Below are positions 35,396-49,631 of a DNA stretch of 64,000 bases, one piece after another. A program made the translations under genes and the position numbers. The notes under the pieces are model-generated. The model had not been told where the DNA came from. It did not search any database and was given only the letters and a program-made list of their open reading frames with translations. How positions within the stretch are numbered: the stretch's first letter is position 1; each line of letters starts with the position of its first letter. The stretch is from Tropicimonas sp. IMCC34043 (lineage in GTDB: Bacteria; Pseudomonadota; Alphaproteobacteria; Rhodobacterales; Rhodobacteraceae). Location: assembly GCF_003390845.1 (NCBI RefSeq), contig NZ_QMEK01000001.1, positions 1,798,001 through 1,862,000 on the forward strand, given 5' to 3'.

Positions 35396-36160
35396 TCAGA
35401 ACGCCGGTTCCAGGCGGTCCGGAGAGGCATAGAGCTTGCCGCCGCAGTAGTAGGCGCAGATCTTTTCCTCTTCGAGCATCGTCACCTGGTTCTCGGACCG
35501 GACCGTGGGCACGTTGGCGAAATTGGCCGCATAGAGCGAATGCACCGCCACCTTGTCCTTCTTGATCCGGACCAGTTCGATCGGGACCAGCCGGATCGTT
35601 TCGTCCGAGGCGAGCTTGTACTCGACATAGCGCACGTGCTGCTCGGGCTCGTCGACCCACATGTCGGTCACTTGACCCACGGTCTGACCATCGGCCGACA
35701 CCACCGGCAGCCCGCGGGGATCGCGTCCGGCGGAAACGAAGAACCCTTCGACGCCACGCATCGGCACGATCTTGGGGTGGCCGCGGCCGTCGAGTTCGGG
35801 CAGGTCGCGACGACGCGCCCAGGCCGCCGGGCCGACGCCGTCGACCAGCGGATCGCCGGTCGGCACGAAGGCCGCGCCGCCAAATCCCTCGACCTGCTCC
35901 ATGGCAAAGTCGCGGTCCCGGTCGCTGTCAAAGCTTGGCACTGTGACCTCGCCACGCCCGTGCGGCAGCTTGAAGGTCTTGGATCCGGGCACCGAGAGCG
36001 GTCCCTGATTGGCGGCCAGGCCGCCTTTTTCATCCTCGAGGGGATAGCCCTCACGCATGTTTTCCCTTTGCAGGTAGATGACAAGCCCTATGAAAAACAG
36101 GACGAACAGATAGAGAGACAGCATCGCTAGATCGAGCGTCCCTATGATCGTACCAGTCAT
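35396..36160 (-). CDS. puhA: Photosynthetic reaction centre H subunit PuhA
   Basis: The 254-residue H subunit caps the LM core on the cytoplasmic side. A single N-terminal helix (DLAMLSLYLFVLFFIGLVIYL) is followed by REGYPLEDE, and then the PRC-barrel domain (RDPRGLPVVSADGQTVGQV, VRYVEYKL, VHSLYAANFANVP). Family C-terminus EEEKICAYYCGGKLYASP is present. It lies 21 bp after lhaA with a good ribosome site (AAAAGGAG). Its main promoter in relatives lies inside lhaA, which I cannot locate by eye. Confidence 0.97.
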   Translation of the reverse strand: MTGTIIGTLDLAMLSLYLFVLFFIGLVIYLQRENMREGYPLEDEKGGLAANQGPLSVPGSKTFKLPHGRGEVTVPSFDSDRDRDFAMEQVEGFGGAAFVPTGDPLVDGVGPAAWARRRDLPELDGRGHPKIVPMRGVEGFFVSAGRDPRGLPVVSADGQTVGQVTDMWVDEPEQHVRYVEYKLASDETIRLVPIELVRIKKDKVAVHSLYAANFANVPTVRSENQVTMLEEEKICAYYCGGKLYASPDRLEPAF

Positions 36161-36181
36161 TTCGGTTCTCCTTTTGGCGGC

Positions 36182-37621
36182 TCAGGTCGGAAATTCGGCA
36201 AGACCAATCTTGCCATTGGTCGAAACTGCGTGACCGGCACCGCCACGGGCGCGCACCAACGGCCCGATGGCGATCAGTGCGGCAAAGCACAGGCCGATCT
36301 CGATGTGATAGACGAAGGAATAGCCCGTCGCCGGATGGTTCAGCGCTGTCCCCAGCAGGCCGTTCGAGGCAGCGGTCCCGATAAGGTCCCGCAACCCGCC
36401 GCCGGCCGCCACGGCAAGTCCTGCCGCCGTGGCCTGTGCGGCCCCCCAGGCGCCCAGCACCAGACCGCGCCCGGCCTTGCCCTCGACGGGCAGGGTCATG
36501 GCGGCAATCAAGGTGCCGACGCCGAACAGTCCGGCGCCCAGACCGATGCCCCCTGCCCCGACAAAGAACAGCAGGCCCGAGTTGACCGGCGCCGCGAAGA
36601 TGACACAGGCGAGGCCGATGATGCCGAACAGCAAGCCGCTGGCCGAGATGCGGTGCACGTTCACGTTGCGGCCAAGCCAGCGCCCGGCAAGCCAGTAGCC
36701 GAACAGCGAGGCGCTGGCCCAGACCGCGGTCAGCAGCGTCGTGGCCGAGACACTCAGGCCCAGGATCTCGCCGCCATAGGGTTCGAGCAGGACGTCCTGC
36801 ATCGACAGCGCCATGGTGCCAAGCGCCACCGCAACCAGCAGCCGCGCGATCCCGGTATTGCGGGACAGATCCCGCCAGGCGGCACGCATGGCCGGACGCG
36901 GCGCCGAGCGTTCGGCACGGCTCATCGGGGCAATGCTCTCCTGCTTCCAGAGCGCGATCAGGTTCAGGACGATCGTCACGGCAGCCGCGCCCTGCACCAC
37001 CTGCACCAGCCGGATACTGCTGAAGTCGCGCAGCAAGGAGCCGATGATGAGCGCTGAGACGAGCATGCCGACAAGGAACATCACATAGAGCAGCGCGACG
37101 ACGCGCGGCTGGGTCTCTTCCGTTGCCAGATCCGCGGCCAGCGCCAGACCGGCTGTCTGGGTCATGTGCAGCCCGAGGCCCGTCATCAGGAACGCCGCTG
37201 CCGCCAGCACTTCGCCGGCCCAGACAGGCCCGATCTGTTGCTGGCCCGACAGCACCAGCAGCGCAAAGGGCATCACCGCAAGCCCGCCCATCTGCCACAG
37301 CGACCCGAACCAGATGTAGGGAACGCGCTTCCAGCCGATGGCCGAGCGATGGGTGTCGGACCGGTGGCCAAGCAATGCGCGGAACGGTGCAATCAGAACC
37401 GGCAGGGCGACCATGAAGGCAACGATGGAGGCGGCGAGGCCAAGCTCGACGATCATCACACGGTTCAGCGTGCCCAGCAGCATCACGGTGCACATGCCGC
37501 AGGAGATCTGGAACAGCGAAAGCCGCAGCAGACGCGACATCGGCAACTGCTCGGAGGCCGCATCCGAGAACGGCAACATCCGCAAGCTAAGCCGTTTGAT
37601 GAATTTGCGGCCAAGGATCAT
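36182..37621 (-). CDS. lhaA: Light-harvesting 1 assembly protein LhaA (PucC family)
   Basis: A 479-residue major-facilitator-like membrane protein of the bacteriochlorophyll delivery family (LhaA/PucC). Features are LLRLSLFQISCGMCTVMLLGTLNRVMIVEL, YRSDTH-like LLGHRSDTHRSAIGWKRVPYIW and MGLGLHMTQTAGLALAADLA-type segments, with about 12 helices. LhaA is needed for LH1 assembly, perhaps handing pigment to the polypeptides. The start overlaps the bchM stop (ATGA). A paralogue lies at 49628-50926. Confidence 0.93.
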   Translation of the reverse strand: MILGRKFIKRLSLRMLPFSDAASEQLPMSRLLRLSLFQISCGMCTVMLLGTLNRVMIVELGLAASIVAFMVALPVLIAPFRALLGHRSDTHRSAIGWKRVPYIWFGSLWQMGGLAVMPFALLVLSGQQQIGPVWAGEVLAAAAFLMTGLGLHMTQTAGLALAADLATEETQPRVVALLYVMFLVGMLVSALIIGSLLRDFSSIRLVQVVQGAAAVTIVLNLIALWKQESIAPMSRAERSAPRPAMRAAWRDLSRNTGIARLLVAVALGTMALSMQDVLLEPYGGEILGLSVSATTLLTAVWASASLFGYWLAGRWLGRNVNVHRISASGLLFGIIGLACVIFAAPVNSGLLFFVGAGGIGLGAGLFGVGTLIAAMTLPVEGKAGRGLVLGAWGAAQATAAGLAVAAGGGLRDLIGTAASNGLLGTALNHPATGYSFVYHIEIGLCFAALIAIGPLVRARGGAGHAVSTNGKIGLAEFPT

Positions 37622-38297
37622 GGACGGAGCTCCATCGCGTCGGAGATGTAAAAACCTCGCTGTACACGGCCGAGCCGGTGCAGCGACCAGCCGTGGGCGG
37701 CGAGTTCACCTGACAGGCGCCGGAAGCTTGCGGGCACGATCGCGGGTGAGCGGTTGGACCTTGGCAGCACCTTGCCGCTCCAATGCATGAGGGTCAGCAA
37801 TGGCGTCTTCGGCGCGACGGTGAACACCAGCTTGCCGCGGGTGCGTTCCCTCAGCGCAGACAGCGCGCGGGCGCTGTCTTCGGGGCGATAGTGGATCAGG
37901 CTGTCCATCGCGATCACGTGATCGAACCTGCCAAAATCGGGGTCCAGCATGTCGCCCGCCCGAAAGTCGATCCGCGACGCCAGCGCCGGCGCCGTGCGCC
38001 GGCGGGCGACATGGAGAAGGCTGGGCGAGATGTCGACGGCCAGCACCTCGGCGCCGCGTGCGGCCAGTTCGTTCGCCGCCTGCCCGGTGCCACAACCGGC
38101 ATCGAATACCCGTGCGCCGGTCAGATCGGCCGGCAGCGCATCGAGCAACAGCCGCCGCATCGTGTCGCGGCCCTCCCGCACGGTCTGGCGAATACGGCTG
38201 ACGGGTGCGTCCGATGTCAGCTGTTCCCAGGTCGTCGAGGCGATCTGGTCGAAATAGGTCTGCACCTCGGCCCGCGTGGTCTTGTAGGTTTCGCTCA

Positions 38298-38298
<1 letters not shown>
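37618..38298 (-). CDS. bchM: Mg-protoporphyrin IX O-methyltransferase BchM
   Basis: A 226-residue SAM-dependent methyltransferase that esterifies the ring-C propionate of Mg-protoporphyrin IX, producing the substrate of AcsF/BchE. The SAM-binding motif I is VFDAGCGTGQAANELAARG, followed by EVLAVDISPSLL and FDHVIAMDSLIHY. The start is ATG 38298, overlapping the bchL stop; a TTG one codon earlier is less likely. Confidence 0.95.
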
Positions 38299-39227
<929 letters not shown>

Positions 39228-42200
39228 CTATTCCGCGGCCATCCCAAGGCCTTCGAGATTGTCTTCCAGCTCGTCGCTGCCGCGCTGCAGCGCCTCGAGC
39301 ATCTCGTCGTCAGGTTGCCAGTAGTTCCGTGCATGTGCTTCCAGCAGACGGTTCGCGACACGGGCGCTGGCCGTCGGGTTCAGCTGCGCCAGCCGGCGCC
39401 GCATTTCGGGGTCGAGCACGAAGGTCTCGGTCAGCCGCTTGTAGACCCAGGGATCGACCTGGTTCGTTGTCGCCGACCAGCCGAGCGTGTTCGTCACCTG
39501 GGCTTCGATCTGGCGCACGCCCTCGTGCCCGTGCTTCAGCATGCCCTCGTACCAGCGCGGGTTGAGCGCCCGCGAACGGGACTCGAGCGCCACCTGATCC
39601 TGCAGAGTCCGCACCTTGCCGTTGCCGCGGGTCTCGTCGCCGATATAGACCTGCGCACTTTCGCCACGGGCCCGTTTTACGGCCCGGCTGATGCCGCCGA
39701 GTGTGTCGAAATAATGGTCGACCGTGGTGACGCCCAGTTCGACGCTTTCGAGGTTCTGGAACGCGAGATCCACGTCCTTCAGCACCGACTTCAGCAACGC
39801 GCCCTGCTGGACCGCCTTGCCCGAGCGGCCATAGGCAAAGCCCTTGCGGCGCTCATAGACATCGGCCAGCTCGTCCTCGTCGCTCCAGGTTCCGGCGTCG
39901 ATCATCTGGTTGACGTTGGCGCCATAGGCGCCTTCGGCATTCGAGAAGACCCGCAGCGCCGCCGTCTCGAGATCGACGTTCAGCTTTTCGGCATAGGCCA
40001 GCGCATGGGCGCGAATGAAGTTCTGCTCGAGCGGCTCGTCGGCGGTCGCGGCCAGCCAGGCGGCCTCGGCCAGAAGTTTGGTCTGCAACGGCAGCAGATC
40101 GCGGAAGATCCCCGACAGGGTCATGATGACGTCGATCCGGGGCCGGCCAAGCGCCTCCAGCGGGATAAGCTCGGCGCCCGCGAGCCGTCCGAACCCGTCG
40201 AACCGGGGGCGCGCGCCCATGAGTGCCAGCGCCTGACCGATCGGGCCGCCGTCCGACTTGATATTGTCGGAACCCCAGAGAACCAGCGCAACGGTCCGTG
40301 GCAGGCTGCCGTGGGCCTCAAGCAGCTTGTCGGCCATCCGGCGCCCGGCGGCCAGCGCCAGTGCGGTCGGCATGCGGAACGGATCGAAGGCATGCAGGTT
40401 GCGCCCTGTGGGCAGGATCTCGGGGCTGCGGATCAGATCGCCCCCCGCGACCGGGCGCACGAAATGGCCGCCGAGCGCACGCAGCAGGCCGGGGGTTTCG
40501 TGATCTTCCCCCAGAAGGACGCGCATGCGCTCCTTGGTCTCGTCGTCCACGTCCATCTCTTCCAGATGGGCGGCATAACGTTCGGCCGAAGTCGCGCCCA
40601 GAACATGCATCCCGTCGGGGATCATCGCATCCTCGGTTTCCAGCAGCGTCAGCCACATGGCGTCGGGCTCGGTGTTCGGGTCGATGTCCACGGCCTCGGC
40701 CTGATCGCGCAGCAGGGCGCGGATCTCGGCCTCTTCGTCGGGGCTGTGATCGCCCTGCCGCCAGCGGCCGAGCGTGTCACGAAGCTCCTGCAGCCCCTTG
40801 TAGAGGCCGGATTTCGCCAGCGGCGGCGTCAGGTGGGTGACGGTCACGGCATTGGTGCGGCGCTTGGCAAGCGTCGCCTCGGAGGGATTGTTGGAGGCGT
40901 AGAGATAGATATGCGGCACGTCGCCGATCAGCCGGTCCGGCCAGCAATCCGCGCCCGGTCCCGCCTGCTTGCCCGGCATGAATTCGAGCGCGCCATGCAT
41001 CCCGAAATGCAGCAGCACATCGGCCCCGAAATCCTCGCGCAGGTAGCGATAGAACGTGCTGAAGGCATGGGTCGGCGCGAAGCCTTCCTCGAACAGCAAC
41101 CGCATCGGGTCGCCCTCGTAGCCAAAGACCGGCTGCACCCCGACGAAGACATTGCCAAGATCGGCGCCAAGCACGAAGACCCCGCAGCCATCGCATTGAA
41201 TGCGCCCCGGCGCAGGGCCCCAGGCAGCCTCGATCTGGTTCAGATGCGGCTCGCGGGATACGATGTCCTCGGCCGAGACATGGGCCGCGACATTGGCGGC
41301 CTGACCATAGGTCGCGGCATTGCCGCCCAGCACCATATCGCGCAGCGCATCGACGCTCTCGGGCACCTTCACGGCATAGCCCTCGGCGCGAAGCGAGATC
41401 AGCAGGTGGTGCAGGCTTTCGAAGACCGCAAGATAGGCGGCGGTTCCAACCGCCCCCGCATTCGGAGGAAAGCCATAGAGCACGACGGCAAGCTTTCGCT
41501 CCGCAGGCTTCGAGCGGCGCAGTCTGGCCAGCTTCTCGACCCGCGCGGCGAGCTTTTCACAGCGTTCCGGGCAGCCGGCCATGGAGCGGCTTTCGGCCGG
41601 AACGGCGCAAGCGCGGGTGCAATTGGGGCAGCCCCCCGGTCCATGCCGGCCACCGATGACCGTCGGACCGGTGGCGCCGTCGATCTCTGGCAGGGCGATC
41701 AGCATCGTGGTCTCGACCGGGCCGAGGCCGCGCGTGCTGGCATTCCACTGGCCGAGGGTCTGGAACTCCAGCGGGTGGGCGGCGACATAGGGCACATCGA
41801 GTGCGGCGAGCGCCTCTTCGGCGGCATGGCTGTCGTTATAGGCAGGCCCGCCAACCAGACTGAATCCGGTGAGCGAGACCAGCGTATCGACGGTGCTTTT
41901 GCCGTTGGAGATGAAATAGCGATCCATCGCCGGCCGCCCGTCGAGCCCCGCCGCAAAGGCCGGGATCACACGCAGCCCGCGGGCCTCCATCGAGCGGATG
42001 ACGGTGTCGTAGTGCGCCGTGTCTCCGGCCAGAACATAGGACCGCATCAGCAAAAGGCCGACCACCGGCCCCGTGCCGCGCGGCAGCGCCCGGACATCCT
42101 GACAGATCCGCTCCGGCAGATCCGGGTGATAGAGGCCGACCTCGGGGTAGTCGATCGGTTCCGGCACGCTGATCGCACCGAAGTCGCGCTTGGCATAGCG

Positions 42201-42780
42201 ATGAACCAGAAAGCGCACCAGCGCCTCGATATTGTCGTCCGAACCGCCCAGCCAGTATTGCATGGTCAGGAAGAACGCCCGCAGGTCCTGCGCCGTGCCG
42301 GGAATGTACTTCAGCACCCGCGGCAGCCGGCGCAGCATCCGCATCTGCTTTTCGCCGCTCTCGGCAGACGGCTTCTTTGTGCCCCGAAGCCGCTTCAGCA
42401 GCTTCATCGCCCCGGTGGCGGGCTTTGACATGTCGAGCGACCCGAGCCGGGTCATGTTGACGATCTCGCGCGCCGCCATGTAGCCGACGAAGGCATCGCA
42501 ATTGGCGCGGCGGGCTTCCAGATCCGGCAGGATCGCCTGCACATGTTCGTCAAAGAACAGCAGGTTCACCAGAAGGATGTCTGCCGCGGCTACGTCCCTT
42601 TTGGCACGGGCGAGGCTGCTTGGGTCCTCGGCCCATTCGGCCGCCGCGTGGACGGCAAGCCGCAAGCCCGGAATATCCGCGGCGAGCCGCGCCTCGGCGC
42701 GCTCGACCGGGCCGGCCGCATGTGCGTCCAGCGTCACGATGACGACACGGTACGGCCGTGTGGTCTCCGTATATCCGATC

Positions 42781-42791
<11 letters not shown>
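39228..42791 (-). CDS. bchH: Magnesium chelatase large subunit BchH
   Basis: The 1187-residue porphyrin-binding subunit inserts Mg into protoporphyrin IX together with BchI and BchD (not in the window). Conserved CobN/BchH sequence is seen throughout, e.g. [47 protein letters not shown] and [20 protein letters not shown]. The chosen ATG 42791 gives [20 protein letters not shown] and lies inside the 3' end of bchB (11-bp overlap); a frame start at 42842 lies deeper in bchB and is rejected. Confidence 0.96.
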
Positions 42792-46081
<3,290 letters not shown>

Positions 46082-46110
46082 GACGGACGCTACGCTCAGA
46101 AGGGGAAAAG

Positions 46111-46128
46111 TGTCAATTTAAACTTACA
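46111..46128. promoter_or_regulatory. PpsR/CrtJ palindrome upstream of bchF
   Basis: TGTCAATTTAAACTTACA matches TGT-N12-ACA. It lies between divergent bchF and ppaA, closer to bchF. A half-site TGT (46136-46138) stands at the correct 7-bp spacing for a second protomer pair but its right half is TCC instead of ACA. Confidence 0.72.
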
Positions 46129-46176
46129 GTCAGAGTGTCACACTTTTCGATCCTGCCGCGATCGGGAATCGAATCA

Positions 46177-46191
46177 GAGGCAATTTGCCTC
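46177..46191. promoter_or_regulatory. 15-bp perfect palindrome in bchF-ppaA spacer
   Basis: GAGGCAA-T-TTGCCTC, seven-base arms around one central base. It does not fit PpsR, FNR or RegA consensus that I know. It may be an operator for ppaA or for another regulator. Confidence 0.45.
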
Positions 46192-46369
46192 ATCATTTCA
46201 AGCTGTAGAAAAATATCACGAGAAACAAAGCGTTGAGACGCGCTGTCTAGTTCCTTTGACAACAGCACGTTGTTGCCGCAATGTGCGACCGACGAACCGG
46301 GTTCAGGTCCGCGTGTCAGCACGTCCGGTTTCCCGCATCAGTTCTGCTTCCGGGGGGGGAAAAAGATCG

Positions 46370-47197
46370 ATGAAGTCTGACAATGCATCGAGTCGTTCCA
46401 CGCAATGTACACCCAGCCGAGCGGAAATTCGGCAGCTTGCCGAACTGGCGCTGGACATCGTGGCGCACAAGGCCGGACCGCCGCCCCGGGAGACAGAGGA
46501 ATCGCGCGTCCGCGACCTGTGCAATTCGATGCTGCACCACAGCCGCTGCTATCAACAGATCGTTTTGTCGCGACTGGCCGCAAGCGGGATCGGCGCCGCC
46601 GAGATATTCGAAAGGTACCTGCCGGCCGTGGCCGACATGCTTGGAGAACGCTGGGTACGAGACGAGATAACGTTTGTCGACGTCACCCATGCCTCGATCC
46701 GCCTGCAGGAGGTGGTGCGGCACTATGGCCGGCAATATGCCGGCGAGGATCTGAGGCTGTCGTGCGGCCAGGCGGTGCTGATGTGCGTGCCGAGGTTCGA
46801 ACAGCACAGTCTGGGGGCGTTCATGGCCGCCAATCAGCTGCGGCGGCTGGGCCTTGTGGTCCAGATGGGAATCGGGTTCAGCGAGAACGAGATCATCGAA
46901 TCCATGAAGCATCATAATTTTTCGATGATCGGTTTGAGCGCGTCCTCTCAGAAGTCGGTTGCGCCGCTTTGCCGACTGGTAAATAATCTCCGGCGCTCCT
47001 TGCCCGAGAGTGTTCCGATCATAATTGGGGGAAAGGTTGTCAACTGCGGTGTCGATATTCAACAAGTGACAGGGGCCGACATGGCAACGATTGACGTCCA
47101 GGACGCCGCCAAGCGTTGTGGAATGTTGGGCGGCCAAGAGACTGCACGCACGAGATCCTTCGAACGGGCAGAGAGCGGCCACAAGCCTGGACGATAG
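46370..47197 (+). CDS. ppaA: Cobalamin-binding photosynthesis regulator PpaA/AerR
   Basis: A 275-residue SCHIC-domain protein that counters PpsR/CrtJ and so raises photosynthesis gene expression; AerR binds hydroxocobalamin as a light sensor. The conserved histidine region reads RFEQHSLGAFMA (His146), the family's variant of the B12 ligand. Further motifs are DMLGERWVRDEITFVDVT, MIGLSASSQ and IIIGGKVVN. ATG 46370 is chosen, preceded by a G-rich tract and AAAAG; the frame is open upstream but crosses the bchF promoter. ppsR follows after 38 bp, the usual order. Confidence 0.92.
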   Translation: MKSDNASSRSTQCTPSRAEIRQLAELALDIVAHKAGPPPRETEESRVRDLCNSMLHHSRCYQQIVLSRLAASGIGAAEIFERYLPAVADMLGERWVRDEITFVDVTHASIRLQEVVRHYGRQYAGEDLRLSCGQAVLMCVPRFEQHSLGAFMAANQLRRLGLVVQMGIGFSENEIIESMKHHNFSMIGLSASSQKSVAPLCRLVNNLRRSLPESVPIIIGGKVVNCGVDIQQVTGADMATIDVQDAAKRCGMLGGQETARTRSFERAESGHKPGR

Positions 47198-47235
47198 GCG
47201 TCCCCGAGTGGAGAGCGAATCCGGATGGAGGGTGT

Positions 47236-48660
47236 ATGGTGAATGATCCTGCTGAGGCACTGGAGCCCGCCATGATGATGCATCGTGTTTTGGACGGTAT
47301 CGCCGGCGAGATAATTGCCAAAGTCTGCGACATCGCGATCCTGATCGATGCCGAGGGCGTAATCCGGTCGCTGACCGTAAACCCCGACAACATGGATCTC
47401 GGTTTTCTCGACCATTGGGTCAATCGCAAGATCGACGAATTCCTGACGGTGGAAAGCCGGACCAAGCTTGCCCTGCGCCTGCGCGACCTCGCCAAACCCG
47501 GCAGCACCGCGCTGCGCAAGATCGAACTGAACCACATCGACAACACGGCGTGGGAGTTTCCGATCCGCTATTCGATGCACGACACCGGTTTTCCGGGCGA
47601 AATTCTGCTGGTCGGCCATGATCTGCGGCCCGTTGCGCAAATGCAGCAGGAACTGGTCACGGCGCAGCTGGCGGTCGAACAGGACTATGAAACCTATCGC
47701 GAAGTCGAGGCGCGCTACCGGCTGCTTCTGGAAACGGTTCAGGAACCGGTCGCAATTGTCGACTGCACGACCGGCCGCATTGCCGAGATCAACGCGGCAG
47801 CGGCGCGGCTTCTTGGCTCCGACGCCGAGACATTGGCCGGCAGCCAGTTCGCACAGGCCTTCGAAGGTCAGAAGCGGACCGATTTTTGCGAGATTTTGCG
47901 CGAGGCGGGATCCGCCAAGAACAGCAAGCGGGTCCAGGTCGAATCCAGACGCGACGGCAAGCTGATCTCGATCTACCCGCGTACGTTCCGTGCCTCCAGC
48001 GGTGTGCTTGCGCTGTGCCGGATGCGCTCGGCCGGCGAGGAAGTCAGCGAGTTTGAAACGCTCGGCCGGCGTCTGACCTCTCTCTTCTTCAATGCGCCTG
48101 ACGCCTTTGTCTTTACCGACCTCAACGGCGTGATCGTGGACGTCAACGAGGCCTTTCTGGTGATGACCTCGGCCAGCCACCAGTCCGAAATTCAGGGACG
48201 CTCCCTCGCCGATTTTCTCGCCCGCGGCAGTGTCGATCTCAAGGTCATGACCGACAATGCCTTGCGGGTCGGCCGAATGCGTAACTACGGGACCAAGGCG
48301 ATCGGCGTGCTGGGCTCGCAGTTTTCCGTCGATATCTCCGTCACCTCCTTGCGGGATGGGCGCGAGCCCGGGTTCGGCTTTGTGCTTCGCGACATGACCC
48401 CGCAGGACAGCAATACCGAAACCGTCGGCATCAGCGGACCCGCGCTGCAAAGCGTGGTGAAGCTGGTTGGATCGGCACCGCTGAGGGAACTGGTTTCGGC
48501 AACGACCGAAGTCATTGAAAAGATGTGCATCGAAGCCGCGGTGGATCTGACCAACAACAACCGCGTCGCCGCCGCCGAGATGCTGGGGCTTTCGCGTCAG
48601 AGCCTCTATGTGAAGCTGCGCAAATACGAACTTCTGTCGCAAGGACCCGAAGAGGACTGA
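47236..48660 (+). CDS. ppsR: Oxygen/light-responsive repressor PpsR (CrtJ)
   Basis: A 474-residue repressor of bch, crt and puc genes under oxygen. It has an N-terminal region, PAS domains (about 160-265 and 275-390) and a C-terminal Fis-type helix-turn-helix (NNRVAAAEMLGLSRQSLYVKL). Redox cysteines are conserved: Cys261 (LALCRM) and Cys431 (EKMCIEAAV, just before the helix-turn-helix), equivalent to those forming the disulfide or sulfenic acid switch. The ATG has GGAGG five bases upstream; the frame upstream to 47116 overlaps ppaA and is rejected. Candidate targets in this window are described at bchE, bchF, bchG and bchC. Confidence 0.95.
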   Translation: MVNDPAEALEPAMMMHRVLDGIAGEIIAKVCDIAILIDAEGVIRSLTVNPDNMDLGFLDHWVNRKIDEFLTVESRTKLALRLRDLAKPGSTALRKIELNHIDNTAWEFPIRYSMHDTGFPGEILLVGHDLRPVAQMQQELVTAQLAVEQDYETYREVEARYRLLLETVQEPVAIVDCTTGRIAEINAAAARLLGSDAETLAGSQFAQAFEGQKRTDFCEILREAGSAKNSKRVQVESRRDGKLISIYPRTFRASSGVLALCRMRSAGEEVSEFETLGRRLTSLFFNAPDAFVFTDLNGVIVDVNEAFLVMTSASHQSEIQGRSLADFLARGSVDLKVMTDNALRVGRMRNYGTKAIGVLGSQFSVDISVTSLRDGREPGFGFVLRDMTPQDSNTETVGISGPALQSVVKLVGSAPLRELVSATTEVIEKMCIEAAVDLTNNNRVAAAEMLGLSRQSLYVKLRKYELLSQGPEED

Positions 48661-48702
48661 TATCGGGCAGCTGCGGCGACAAAGCTGTTGGGATTTGCGT
48701 CG

Positions 48703-48720
48703 TGTCATGATTTATTGACA
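48703..48720. promoter_or_regulatory. PpsR/CrtJ palindrome immediately before bchG
   Basis: TGTCATGATTTATTGACA (extended TGTC-N10-GACA match) ends only two bases before the bchG ATG. It occupies the place of a ribosome site; no Shine-Dalgarno is seen. Confidence 0.8.
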
Positions 48721-48722
48721 CC

Positions 48723-49631
48723 ATGACTGTCAACAACTCATTACAGATTCGGCGACTCCCCGAACCGCGCGCCTTGCTGACGCTGATCAAGCCGATCACG
48801 TGGTTTCCCCCCATGTGGGCCTTCATGTGCGGCGCCGTCTGCTCGGGCGTCGCGCTCGGGGCAGAGGCGGGCACGCTGCTGCTCGGCCTGCTGCTTGCCG
48901 GACCGCTGGTCTGCGGCATGAGCCAGGCGGCGAATGACTGGTGCGACCGTCACGTCGACGCAATCAACGAACCCGACCGTCCAATTCCTTCCGGCCGCGT
49001 GCCGGGCCGCTGGGGCCTGTGGGTCGCGCTGGCGATGAGCGCGCTGTCCCTCGCAGTCGGTGGCCTGCTGGGGCCATGGGGGATTGTTGCGACGACGCTC
49101 GCCGTGATCTTCGCCTGGGCCTATTCCGCCGAGCCGGTGCGCGCCAAGCGTTCGGGAGTCTGGGGGCCGGGCCTTGTTGCGCTCAGCTACGAGGCGCTGC
49201 CCTGGCTGACCGGCGCGGCGGTCCTGCTCAACGCCGCCCCGCCCTGGCAGGTGGTGGTCGTGGCCCTGCTCTATGCCTCCGGCGCCCACGGCATCATGAC
49301 CCTGAACGATTTCAAGGCGCTCAAGGGCGATCGTGCCACCGGCATCCAGTCGCTTCCCGTCGTTCTCGGGCCCGAGCGGGCCGCGCGTCTGGCCTGCATC
49401 GTCATGGCCGGCGCACAGCTCGCCGTCATCGCCTTCCTGTGGCTGAACGGCTGGCCATGGCACGCCGGTATCATCGCCCTGCTTCTCGCGCTGCAGCTTG
49501 CCGCGATGCGGGTCCTGCTGCGCGACCCGAAAGGGCGCGCGCCCTGGTACAACGGCACCGGCGTGACGCTCTACGTCAGCGGAATGATGGTGGCGGCATT
49601 TGCCCTGCGCGGGCTGGAGACACTGCAATGA
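48723..49631 (+). CDS. bchG: Bacteriochlorophyll synthase BchG
   Basis: Membrane prenyltransferase of the UbiA family (302 residues) that esterifies bacteriochlorophyllide a with geranylgeranyl or phytyl diphosphate. The N-terminus PRALLTLIKPITWFPPMWAFMCG and the Asp-rich motif NDWCDRHVDAINEPDRPIPSG are diagnostic, and NDFKALKGDRATGIQSLPV is the second motif. ATG 48723 matches the family N-terminus (MTVNNSL...). PpsR-type palindromes lie directly before and just inside the start. It overlaps the following PucC-family gene by 4 bp. Confidence 0.96.
   Translation: MTVNNSLQIRRLPEPRALLTLIKPITWFPPMWAFMCGAVCSGVALGAEAGTLLLGLLLAGPLVCGMSQAANDWCDRHVDAINEPDRPIPSGRVPGRWGLWVALAMSALSLAVGGLLGPWGIVATTLAVIFAWAYSAEPVRAKRSGVWGPGLVALSYEALPWLTGAAVLLNAAPPWQVVVVALLYASGAHGIMTLNDFKALKGDRATGIQSLPVVLGPERAARLACIVMAGAQLAVIAFLWLNGWPWHAGIIALLLALQLAAMRVLLRDPKGRAPWYNGTGVTLYVSGMMVAAFALRGLETLQ
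48728..48745. promoter_or_regulatory. PpsR/CrtJ palindrome inside bchG start
   Basis: TGTCAACAACTCATTACA fits TGT-N12-ACA and begins five bases after the A of the bchG ATG, 7 bp from the upstream copy. The pair therefore straddles the start codon. Confidence 0.65.
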
